Shown: piece after piece, positions 1-6,501 of the stretch
How the letters are laid out: each line of letters opens with the position of its first letter
Numbering within the stretch: the stretch's first letter is position 1
Source of the DNA: Candidatus Alectryobacillus merdavium
Lineage (GTDB): Bacteria; Bacillota_I; Bacilli_A; RFN20; CAG-826
Direction: 5' to 3'
Assembly (NCBI GenBank): GCA_017694735.1
Contig: JADIMN010000103.1
Span: forward strand, 1 to 6,501
Length of the DNA: 6,501 bases
Position numbers and translations under genes: made by a program
Notes under the pieces: model-generated
Databases searched by the model: none
Told to the model about the DNA's origin: nothing
Seen by the model: only the letters and a program-made list of their open reading frames with translations

Positions 1-37
1 CGTATCGTCGGCAGCGTCAGATGTGTATAAGAGACAG
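1..37 (+). other. Illumina Nextera (Tn5) adapter left on the contig end, not genomic
   Basis: Positions 5-37 read as the 33-base Nextera read-1 transposase adapter. It consists of TCGTCGGCAGCGTC (5-18) followed by the 19-base Tn5 mosaic end AGATGTGTATAAGAGACAG (19-37). Bases 1-4 (CGTA) may be the tail of an i5 sample index, which sits directly upstream in the library molecule; that part is inference. The segment is also visibly richer in GC than everything after it. It is a library artefact, not a natural transposon end, and genomic sequence begins at about base 38. The adapter supplies a TAA at 28-30 in frame with the following gene, so gene callers will treat the first ATG after it as a true start. 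Confidence 0.97.
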
Positions 38-2214
38 CAATGGGATGGGATGCTTTTGGATTACCAGCTGAGCAATATGCAATTAAAATGAATCAAAATC
101 CATTGATCTTTACAGATAAAAATATTGAAAACTTTAAAAGACAAATAAATATGCTTGGTTTTTCATATGATTGGAGTAAAGAAACAAAAACATGCGATCC
201 AAAATACTATAAATGGACTCAATATATTTTTACTTTATTATATAACGACGGCCTTGCTTACGACGAGCTTAGAGATGTTAATTTTTGTCCTGAATTAGGT
301 ACGGTTTTAGCAAATGAAGAAGTTATAGATGGAAAAAGTGAAAGAGGCGGATTTCCAGTAATTAAAAAACCAATGAAGCAATGGGTTTTAAAAATTACTG
401 AGTATGCAGATAAATTATTAGAAGACTTAGATGCACTAGACTGGCCAAAATCAACGATTGAAATGCAAAAAAACTGGATTGGAAGAAGTGTTGGGGCTGA
501 AATTATTTTTAGTGTATGTGGCAGCAATGAAACATTTAAGGTTTTTACAACTAGAGCTGATACATTATTTGGTTGTGCTTATGTTTGCCTTGCTCCAGAA
601 CATCCATTAGTTGATAAAATTCTTGATCCTAAATATAAAGATAGTATAGATGCTTATAAAGATAGTATAAAAAATAAATCCGACCTAGAAAGAAGTTCTC
701 TTAATAAAGATAAAACAGGTGTATTTATTGGAGCATATGCAATAAATCCAATTAATAATAAAAAGGTTCCAATTTATATTGCCGATTATGTATTACTTTC
801 ATACGGTAGCGGCGCTGTAATGGCAGTTCCAGCCCATGATGATAGAGATTATGAATTTGCTAAGAAAAATAATATTGAGTTTGATAAAGTAATTGAAAGT
901 GATATTTCTACTTGTGCTTTTACAGGTGATGGAGTCCATATAAATAGCGATTTCATTAATGGTTTACATAATGAAGATGCTAAAAAAGCAGTCATTGAAA
1001 AATTAATTTCTATTAATAAAGGAAATTATAAAGTTAACTATAAATTAAGAGATTGGTTGTTTTCAAGACAAAGATATTGGGGAGAACCAATTCCAATTGT
1101 ATTTTTAGAAAATGGAAATACATATTGTTTAAGTAAGGATGAATTACCTTTAGAATTACCTAAATTAGATGAGTATAAACCATCTGGAACGGGAGAAAGT
1201 CCATTAGTTCATGCTAAAGATTGGTTAAATGTAACAATAAATGGAGTTCCAGGTAGAAGAGAAACAAATACAATGCCTCAATGGGCTGGTTCTTGTTGGT
1301 ATTATATTAGATATTTAGATCCAAACAATGATAATGAAATAGCTGATAAAAAATTAATAGATCATTGGTTACCAGTTGACTTATATATAGGTGGAGCAGA
1401 ACATGCTGTTCTTCACCTTTTATATGCAAGATTTTGGCATAAGTTTTTATATGATAAAGGTATTGTTTCATGTAAAGAACCATTCAAAAAATTGTTCCAT
1501 CAAGGAATAATTTTGGGCGAAAACGGTGAAAAGATGTCCAAGTCAAGAGGTAATGTTATTAATCCAGATGATATAGTTAATGATTATGGTGCTGATACTT
1601 TAAGACTTTATGAAATGTTTATGGGCCCACTTGAAGCAAGTCTTCCTTGGTCAAATAGTGGGTTAGATGGCGCTCATAGATTTATTGATAGAGTTTATAG
1701 AATTTTCTTTGATAAAGAGATGTCTAAAAAAATTAGTAGTAATAATAATCATAAATTGGACTATATTTATAATTTTACAGTTAAAAAAGTTACTAGTGAT
1801 TTTGAGAATTTACAATTTAATACCGCTATTTCTCAAATGATGATCTTTATTAATGAAGTATATAAACAAGATGAAATCTATGTTGAATATTTAAAGGATT
1901 TTGTAAAAATGTTCTCTTGTATTTGCCCTTTTGTTGGTGAAGAAATTTGGAATAGTTTTGGGAATACTGATTTAATAACATATGAAAAGTGGCCTACTTA
2001 TAATGAAGAAGCTCTAAAATTACAAACAAAAACTATTGCTGTTCAAGTTCTTGGAAAATTAAGAGGAACTATTGAAATTGGTATTAATGAGGATGAAGCC
2101 TCAGTTAAAGAAAAAGCTTTACAAATTGAAAGTGTTAAAAAGCAAATTGAAGGAAAAAATATTGTTAAAATAATTTATATTCCTAATAAGATTGTAAATA
2201 TAGTGGTGAAGTAA
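38..2214 (+). CDS. leuS: Leucyl-tRNA synthetase, 5'-truncated by the contig end
   Basis: Class I aminoacyl-tRNA synthetase that charges tRNA-Leu with leucine in the cytoplasm. The visible part is 724 residues from the Met at base 40. That Met is not the start: MGWDAFGLPAEQYA is an internal Rossmann-fold motif, normally preceded by His-Pro, at about residue 76 of the roughly 800-residue Bacillus enzyme. About 75 N-terminal residues with the HIGH signature are therefore missing. The CP1 editing domain is present: TTRADTLFG (visible residues 170-178, Pro replaced by Ala in the usual TTRPDT) and HDDRDYEF (266-273), with D270 matching the editing aspartate. KMSKS is at 498-502, preceded by ETNTMPQWAGSCWYY and followed by the helical anticodon-binding domain. 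The C-terminal domain ends IPNKIVNIVVK, typical of an intact LeuRS. Bases 38-39 (CA) fit the end of a CCA Pro codon. Stop TAA at 2212-2214; tex starts one base later. Confidence 0.97.
634..669 (+). repeat. Short 15-base direct repeat inside leuS
   Basis: TATAAAGATAGTATA occurs at 634-648 and again at 655-669, 21 bases apart, so the reading frame is kept and YKDSI is encoded twice. It lies in the CP1 editing-domain linker just before the conserved SDLER segment. It may be a small in-frame duplication or chance similarity in AT-rich DNA. No function is implied. Confidence 0.5.
2205..2209 (+). promoter_or_regulatory. Ribosome binding site of tex, inside the leuS 3' end
   Basis: GGTGA matches the 3' part of the AGGAGGTGA consensus and ends six bases before the ATG at 2216. 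It lies within the last codons of leuS, which fits coupled translation of the two genes and supports the ATG choice. Confidence 0.6.
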
Positions 2215-2215
2215 T

Positions 2216-4363
2216 ATGGATATAGCAAAAGTAATAAGTGAAGAATTAGATTTAAGTTTAGATAGTGTTGAAAATGCTATTAAATTAATTAATGAAGGCG
2301 ACACACTTGCTTTTATTTCTAGATATAGAAAAGAAGTAACTCATAATCTAACTGATGAAGATTTAAGAGAACTTAATAAAAAGTATCAATATTATTTAAA
2401 TTTAGATGATAGAGCTAAAACAATACTTGATAGTTTACAAGCACAAGGTGTTTTAACCGATGAATTAAAGCAACAAATTGATCAATGCCGAAAATTAAGT
2501 GAATTAGAAGATATTTATCGTCCTTATAAACCTAAAAAGAAAACAAGAGCCAGCAAAGCTAAAGAAATGGGTTTGCAGCCTCTAGCAGATGTAATTATCA
2601 ATCAAGAATATAAAAGTGATTTTGATACATTTGTTAAAAGTTTTATAAACGAAGAAAAAGGCGTTAAGAACGAAGCTGTTGCAATACAAGGTGCAAAAGA
2701 TATTATTGCTGAATTTATTTCTGATAATCCTGATATTAGAAAATTTATAAAAAATTTCATTTATAAAAAAGGACAAATTTGTTCAAAAGAAGACAAGAAA
2801 GATGAAAAAGATACTTTCAAAATGTATGCTGACTTTAAAGAAGAAATTTTTAAAATACCAAATTTTAGAATCTTAGCTTTAAATAGAGGAGAAAATCTTG
2901 GTTGTTTAAAAGTTAACTTTGAGTATGATTTCGAGTACATTCAATCTTCATTAGAAAATAAATTAATTTTTAAGGGTTTATATGAAGATATTTATAAAGA
3001 TGCAATCATAGATTCGTTAAAAAGATTAACTCTTCCTTCAATAGAAAATGAAATTAGAAGTGACTTGTTTACAAAAGCAGAAGATTCTTCAATTATTGTT
3101 TTTGAAAAAAATTTAAAGCAGCTATTAATGTATCCTGCATTAAAAAATAAAATTGTTTTAGGATTTGATCCTGGATTTAGAACCGGTTGTAAAATTGCTG
3201 TAGTCAATCAAAATGGTGATTTGTTAATGGTTGATGTTTTAAATATTACTTCTGCATCTCAAGAAAAAGTTGATGAAGCTGTAGCTAAATTGTCCAATTA
3301 TATTAAGAAATACAAAGTTGATTATATTGCTTTAGGCAATGGTACAGCTTCTAGAGAAAGCGAAGCAATAATTTCAAAAATGATTTCTGACAACAAACTC
3401 GATGTAAAGCTTTCCATCGTTAATGAATCAGGTGCTTCAATTTATTCTGCAAGTGATTTAGGACAAAAAGAATTTCCAAATTTAACAGTTGAAAAACGTA
3501 GTGCAATCTCCCTTGCTAGAAGATTACAAGATCCATTAGCTGAAATGGTAAAAATAGATCCTAAAAATATTGGTGTTGGTCAATATCAACACGATATGGA
3601 TCAAAAAAAGTTAGATTTTTGTTTGAAAGCAGTTGTCGAAGAATGCGTTAACAACGTAGGCGTTGATTTAAATAGTGCTTCTGCTTCTCTGCTTCAATAT
3701 GTTTCTGGAATAAATGAAACTCTTGCAACAAATATTATTGAATATAGAGTAAAAAACGGTGCATTTAAAAATAGAGAAGAATTAAAGAAAGTTAAAAAAA
3801 TGGGTCCAAAAGCTTTTGAACAATGTGCTGGATTTTTAAGAGTTTATGATGGTGATAACTTACTTGATATGACTGCAGTTCATCCAGAAAGTTATGAGAT
3901 TGCTAAGCAATTATTAAATTTAGTTGGTTATAGCGTTGAAGATATTAAAAATCCATTAGTTCAAGAAAAAATCAAAAGTTTAAATGGTAAAGGATTTTTT
4001 ACTAGTAAAATAAAAGATATTACTCAAACTCAATTAGATATTATTGATGAATTAACAAGACCTGGTCATGATGTTAGAGATGATGCTGAAATAGTTGAAC
4101 TTGATAATAAAGTCAAAGATATAAAAGATTTAAAAGTTGGAATGGTGCTTAATGGTGTTGTTCACAATATAACTGATTTTGGCGCATTTATAGATATTAA
4201 TGTTCACCAAGATGGGTTAGTTCATATCTCTGAAGTAAGTGATAAATATGTAAAAGATTTAACTCAAGTATTGAGTGTGAATCAAGTTGTTAAAGTTAAA
4301 GTTATTTCTGTTGATATTGATAAAAAGCGAATTGGTTTATCAATTAAACAAGCAAAAAATTAA
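2216..4363 (+). CDS. tex: Tex-family RNA-binding transcriptional accessory protein
   Basis: Cytoplasmic nucleic-acid-binding protein of the Tex/YhgF family (YdcI in Bacillus). The family has been linked to transcription and to protection against toxin or stress effects; the exact role is unsettled. At 715 residues it is full length for Firmicutes. Order of parts: Tex N-terminal helical region (about 1-200) with ISRYRKEVT and the basic YRPYKPKKKTRA; YqgF/RNase H-like domain from about 312 with GFDPGFRTGCK (D318) and GNGTASRESE; the conserved RRLQDPLAEMVKIDPK and VGQYQHD; helix-hairpin-helix region about 490-541 ending EQCAGFLRV; and an S1 RNA-binding domain about 640-712 with GVVHNITDFGAFIDI and DGLVHISEVS. 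The ATG at 2216 has GGTGA upstream and the N-terminus aligns with family starts. It lies 1 base after leuS and 15 bases before the dipeptidase gene, so it is probably cotranscribed. No frameshift or lost domain is seen. Confidence 0.95.
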   Translation: MDIAKVISEELDLSLDSVENAIKLINEGDTLAFISRYRKEVTHNLTDEDLRELNKKYQYYLNLDDRAKTILDSLQAQGVLTDELKQQIDQCRKLSELEDIYRPYKPKKKTRASKAKEMGLQPLADVIINQEYKSDFDTFVKSFINEEKGVKNEAVAIQGAKDIIAEFISDNPDIRKFIKNFIYKKGQICSKEDKKDEKDTFKMYADFKEEIFKIPNFRILALNRGENLGCLKVNFEYDFEYIQSSLENKLIFKGLYEDIYKDAIIDSLKRLTLPSIENEIRSDLFTKAEDSSIIVFEKNLKQLLMYPALKNKIVLGFDPGFRTGCKIAVVNQNGDLLMVDVLNITSASQEKVDEAVAKLSNYIKKYKVDYIALGNGTASRESEAIISKMISDNKLDVKLSIVNESGASIYSASDLGQKEFPNLTVEKRSAISLARRLQDPLAEMVKIDPKNIGVGQYQHDMDQKKLDFCLKAVVEECVNNVGVDLNSASASLLQYVSGINETLATNIIEYRVKNGAFKNREELKKVKKMGPKAFEQCAGFLRVYDGDNLLDMTAVHPESYEIAKQLLNLVGYSVEDIKNPLVQEKIKSLNGKGFFTSKIKDITQTQLDIIDELTRPGHDVRDDAEIVELDNKVKDIKDLKVGMVLNGVVHNITDFGAFIDINVHQDGLVHISEVSDKYVKDLTQVLSVNQVVKVKVISVDIDKKRIGLSIKQAKN

Positions 4364-4367
4364 GGAG
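4362..4367 (+). promoter_or_regulatory. Ribosome binding site of the dipeptidase gene
   Basis: AAGGAG begins on the last two bases of the tex TAA stop (4361-4363) and ends 11 bases before the ATG at 4379. The spacing is slightly long, but there is no other in-frame start between it and the conserved N-terminus. Confidence 0.7.
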
Positions 4368-4378
4368 TTTTATTTTAT

Positions 4379-5725
4379 ATGATAGATTTTAAAAAGTTAG
4401 CTAAAAATTATTATTCTGAAGCTTTAAATAATTTAATGGAATTTTTAAAAATTAATTCTGTATATGATGAAAATACCGTAGATGAAGAGAATCCTTATGG
4501 TTTAGGTGTAAGTAAGGCTTTAAATTTTTTAAAAGATTTGGCTCAAAAATATGGTTTTAAAGCTAATGTTTATAATAATAGAGTGATAGAGATTGTCTTT
4601 GGAGATAAGGGAAATGACATCGGCATTTTTGCACATAGTGATGTTGTACCAGCAACTGGAAAATGGGATAGTGATCCATTTTCTCCAGATATTAGAGATA
4701 ATAAATTATATGCTAGAGGAACAAGCGATGATAAAGGTCCTTTAATGGCAGCTTTCTTTGCTTTAGTTTTACTAAAGGAAAATAATTTAATTGATGATTA
4801 TAAAGTTAGATTAGTTTCTGGTGGTGATGAAGAAAGAGGTTCTTCATGTTTAAGTTATTATTTTGAAACATTAAAAAAACCAGATGTAGATTTTGGATTC
4901 ACTCCGGATGCAGATTTTCCTTTAATTTATGGAGAAAAAGGAATCACTAATTACTCATTAAAAGATAAAATAGATTTAAAAGATATTATTTCTATTGAAG
5001 CTGGAGTTGCTTCAAACTGTGTTATAGACAGAGCTGTTGTAGAGTTAAAAGATAGTACAAAATTTATTGAATATTTAAAAAATAAAAATGTTAATTTTTC
5101 ATTAGAAGAAAATAAAATTGTCTTTAATGGAAAATCAGCTCATGGAAGCACCCCTGAACTTGGTGTAAATAGTGGAATTATTATGCTTGAATGTTTAGGA
5201 GATTTCTATGAAATTGATGTATTAAAAGAATTAGCTAATCAATACAAAGATTATAATGGTAAAAATTTAAATCAATATTATTACAGTGAAAATATGGGAG
5301 TCACAACATATAATGTTGGTTTAATTTCATATAAAGATGGTGTATTCGAAATGGTTGTCAACTTTAGATATCCTGAAATTGTTGATGTTGATAAAGTAAT
5401 TGATAAAATTAAAGAAATATCTCCATTAAAACTATATACAGAAAGAGCAAGTCATTATTTATATTTTGATCCTAATTGTGAAATGGTTAAAACCTTGCTT
5501 GATGTATATCAAAAAGAAACTGGAGATTATGAATCTAAACCTATGACAATTGGTGGTGGAACGTATGCAAAGGAGGCTAAAAATACTATTGCATTTGGAT
5601 CACACTTCCCTGGAAGAGAAGATAATATTCACTCTCCAAATGAAAAAATTGATTTAGATGATTTTTATAATTCTATTTCAATATATGCACATGCAATTTA
5701 TAAACTTGGAAAATTGAAAAAATGA
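4379..5725 (+). CDS. pepV: PepV-type M20 zinc dipeptidase
   Basis: Cytosolic M20-family metallopeptidase of the PepV/Sapep type, which splits dipeptides to free amino acids with two zinc ions. At 448 residues the length is close to usual for the family (about 470). All expected catalytic positions can be read: HSD at 86-88 (H86 ligand, D88 supporting), D117 in GTSDDKGP (bridging ligand), E151-E152 in GGDEERG (catalytic base and ligand), D177 in FTPDADFP, and H418 in FPGREDNIHSPNE. The lid domain between about 185 and 380 holds H255 (SAHGSTPE) and R330 (VNFRYP), the likely substrate and transition-state residues. No signal peptide is seen, which fits a cytoplasmic enzyme. The start is the ATG at 4379 behind AAGGAG. 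Its TGA stop overlaps the trmB ATG by four bases. Substrate range cannot be read from the sequence; other M20 peptidases are less likely because of the PepV-like lid and the FPGxxDxxH motif. Confidence 0.93.
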   Translation: MIDFKKLAKNYYSEALNNLMEFLKINSVYDENTVDEENPYGLGVSKALNFLKDLAQKYGFKANVYNNRVIEIVFGDKGNDIGIFAHSDVVPATGKWDSDPFSPDIRDNKLYARGTSDDKGPLMAAFFALVLLKENNLIDDYKVRLVSGGDEERGSSCLSYYFETLKKPDVDFGFTPDADFPLIYGEKGITNYSLKDKIDLKDIISIEAGVASNCVIDRAVVELKDSTKFIEYLKNKNVNFSLEENKIVFNGKSAHGSTPELGVNSGIIMLECLGDFYEIDVLKELANQYKDYNGKNLNQYYYSENMGVTTYNVGLISYKDGVFEMVVNFRYPEIVDVDKVIDKIKEISPLKLYTERASHYLYFDPNCEMVKTLLDVYQKETGDYESKPMTIGGGTYAKEAKNTIAFGSHFPGREDNIHSPNEKIDLDDFYNSISIYAHAIYKLGKLKK

Positions 5726-6357
5726 GACCAAAATTTAAAAAGTGGGCAGAGCCTTTAATAAAAGAAAATAGTCAAATAGCCTGTTTTGAAGATGATTTAA
5801 GTGATTCTCTTCAATCTTTTTTAACTCTTCCAAATCTTAATTTAGAAATTGGTTGTGGAAAAGGTATGTTTGCTATTTCCATGTGTAAAAAATTTCCTGA
5901 ACAAAACTTTTTAATTATTGAAAAAGTTACAACGGTCGCAGGAATTTGTTTAAAGGAAATTTTAAAAAGCGAAATAAATAATATTTATTTAATTTGTGGT
6001 GATTTTGAAAAATTATATGATAAGTTACCAAAGAAATTTAATAATATTTTCTTAAATCATCCAGATCCATGGCCAAAGAAAAGACATGAAAAAAGAAGAC
6101 TTACTAGCCCTAAATTTTTAAATATTTATAAAAATTTATTAAATAAGGATGGGAAATTAATTTTTAAAACTGATAATTTAGATTTGTTTAATTACACAAT
6201 AGAAAAATTAAACGAAAATAGTTGGTTTTTGTCTAAAATCGATTATGATTATAAGCAGAACGATGAATTTGATGCTTACACAAATTATCAATTAAATTTT
6301 ATAAGTAAAAACATCAAAATAAATCGCTTAATTGCTGAAACAACGGAGGAATTATGA
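5722..6357 (+). CDS. trmB: tRNA (guanine-N7-)-methyltransferase TrmB
   Basis: SAM-dependent Rossmann-fold enzyme that makes m7G at position 46 in the tRNA variable loop. At 211 residues it is full length. Motif I is LEIGCGKGMF (41-50), with the acidic ribose-binding residue probably E67. The family signature PDPWPKKRHEKRRLT runs from 114 to 128 (D115, H122, R125), and FKTDN has D151. The C-terminal motif, usually T-x-Y-E, reads TNYQ (187-190), so the Glu matching E220 of the E. coli enzyme is Gln here (codon CAA); numbering is from memory. The MRPKFKKWAEPLI start matches the usual N-terminus, which supports the ATG at 5722. That ATG overlaps the pepV TGA (ATGA), and only a weak GGA lies upstream, so translation is probably coupled to pepV. 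Its own stop overlaps the next gene in the same way. Identity is sure; full activity is less so. Confidence 0.94.
   Translation: MRPKFKKWAEPLIKENSQIACFEDDLSDSLQSFLTLPNLNLEIGCGKGMFAISMCKKFPEQNFLIIEKVTTVAGICLKEILKSEINNIYLICGDFEKLYDKLPKKFNNIFLNHPDPWPKKRHEKRRLTSPKFLNIYKNLLNKDGKLIFKTDNLDLFNYTIEKLNENSWFLSKIDYDYKQNDEFDAYTNYQLNFISKNIKINRLIAETTEEL
6345..6350 (+). promoter_or_regulatory. Ribosome binding site of the ytpR-like gene
   Basis: GGAGGA lies inside the last codons of trmB, three bases before the ATG at 6354. The motif is strong but the spacing is short. It supports that ATG as a real start and the ORF as a real gene although only 49 codons are visible. Confidence 0.75.
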
Positions 6358-6501
6358 ACTATTCACTTTTTTATAACTTAAAATTAATCGGAGATATCTT
6401 ACTTATTATTTTAGATGAAGAAATTATTCCAAACAGAAAAGAAAAGATGGATGAAGATGTTGTATTTATTTATCATGATGATAATTTAGTTGGAATAAAT
6501 A
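6354..6501 (+). CDS. ytpR: Start of a YtpR-like tRNA-binding-domain protein, cut by the window end
   Basis: An open frame of 49 codons runs off the right edge. It starts at an ATG overlapping the trmB TGA by four bases and has GGAGGA just upstream. The peptide begins MNYSLFYNLKLIGDILL and continues with a D/E-rich stretch, then DVVFIYHDDNLVGIN. This matches, from memory, the N-terminal DUF4479 region of YtpR, with its opening FYN, G-D-x-LL, a DVV-x-I-Y strand and a V-G-x-N strand. In that family a C-terminal EMAP/PheRS-beta-like tRNA-binding domain follows (whole protein about 200 residues), but it is outside this window and not seen. ytpR lies close to trmB in Bacillus-type genomes, which agrees with the assignment. 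The cellular role of YtpR is not well defined. The call rests on a short fragment plus context. Confidence 0.75.
   Translation, partial: MNYSLFYNLKLIGDILLIILDEEIIPNRKEKMDEDVVFIYHDDNLVGIN

Noticed and set aside
19..37. Tn5 mosaic end that could be read as the end of a natural transposon or IS50
   Set aside because: It is preceded by the synthetic Nextera read-1 sequence at 5-18, so it comes from library preparation. No transposase gene or second end is present.
258..527. Minus-strand open frame of 89 codons
   Set aside because: It lies wholly inside the strongly conserved leuS coding region, and its product resembles no family I recognise. It is an antisense shadow.
40..2214. A natural LeuRS variant lacking the HIGH motif
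   Set aside because: The missing part coincides exactly with the adapter junction, while the KMSKS, editing and C-terminal domains are all normal. Truncation by the contig end explains it.
2119..2304. Minus-strand open frame of 61 codons across the leuS-tex junction
   Set aside because: It overlaps the conserved C-terminus of LeuRS and the N-terminus of Tex on the other strand. It is low complexity and an AT-rich shadow.
2582..2776. Minus-strand open frame of 64 codons with a hydrophobic-looking product
   Set aside because: It is fully antisense to tex. The Phe/Ile/Asn-rich composition is what the reverse complement of Lys/Glu/Asp-rich coding produces.
2992..3207. Minus-strand open frame of 71 codons
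   Set aside because: It is fully antisense to the conserved YqgF-like region of tex, with no recognisable domain.
5569..5576. AAAGGAGG, a strong Shine-Dalgarno-like sequence inside pepV
   Set aside because: It encodes the AKEA residues of pepV, and no ATG, GTG or TTG with a useful open frame follows at the right distance. An internal start is not supported.

Overview
The window looks like the left end of an assembled contig from a very AT-rich, low-GC Gram-positive bacterium. It probably belongs to the class Bacilli in the broad sense, perhaps the uncultured, Mollicutes- or Erysipelotrichia-like gut lineages. The evidence is the AT-rich base composition, Arg written almost always as AGA, Bacillus-type protein families (LeuRS without zinc-finger cysteines, PepV, YtpR) and AGGAGG-type ribosome binding sites. 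Tryptophan is TGG throughout and TGA acts as a stop, so the code appears to be the standard bacterial one, not the Mycoplasma code. The lineage call is inference; the sequence alone does not fix a genus.

Positions 1-37 are not genomic. Positions 5-37 match the Illumina Nextera read-1 adapter, ending in the 19-base Tn5 mosaic end, so genomic sequence starts at about base 38. The adapter carries a TAA (28-30) in frame with the first gene, which makes a truncated gene look complete.

From base 38 on, five plus-strand genes lie almost without gaps. They are leuS (5' truncated, to 2214), a Tex-family RNA-binding protein (2216-4363), a PepV-type M20 dipeptidase (4379-5725), trmB (5722-6357) and the start of a ytpR-like gene (6354 to the window end). 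The junctions are +1 nt, +15 nt, a 4-nt ATGA overlap and a second ATGA overlap. No internal promoter or terminator is visible, and no intergenic stretch exceeds 15 bases, so this is most simply one transcription unit whose promoter lies outside the window.

The cluster is mainly about translation and RNA. LeuRS charges tRNA-Leu, TrmB makes m7G46 in tRNA, YtpR carries a tRNA-binding-type domain in its family, and Tex is a nucleic-acid-binding transcription/translation accessory protein. PepV recycles dipeptides to amino acids. pepV, trmB and ytpR are also near one another in Bacillus-type genomes (from memory). I found no mobile element, CRISPR array, RNA gene or novel system. The points most worth a second look are the adapter-masked truncation of leuS and a Glu-to-Gln change at a normally conserved TrmB active-site position.
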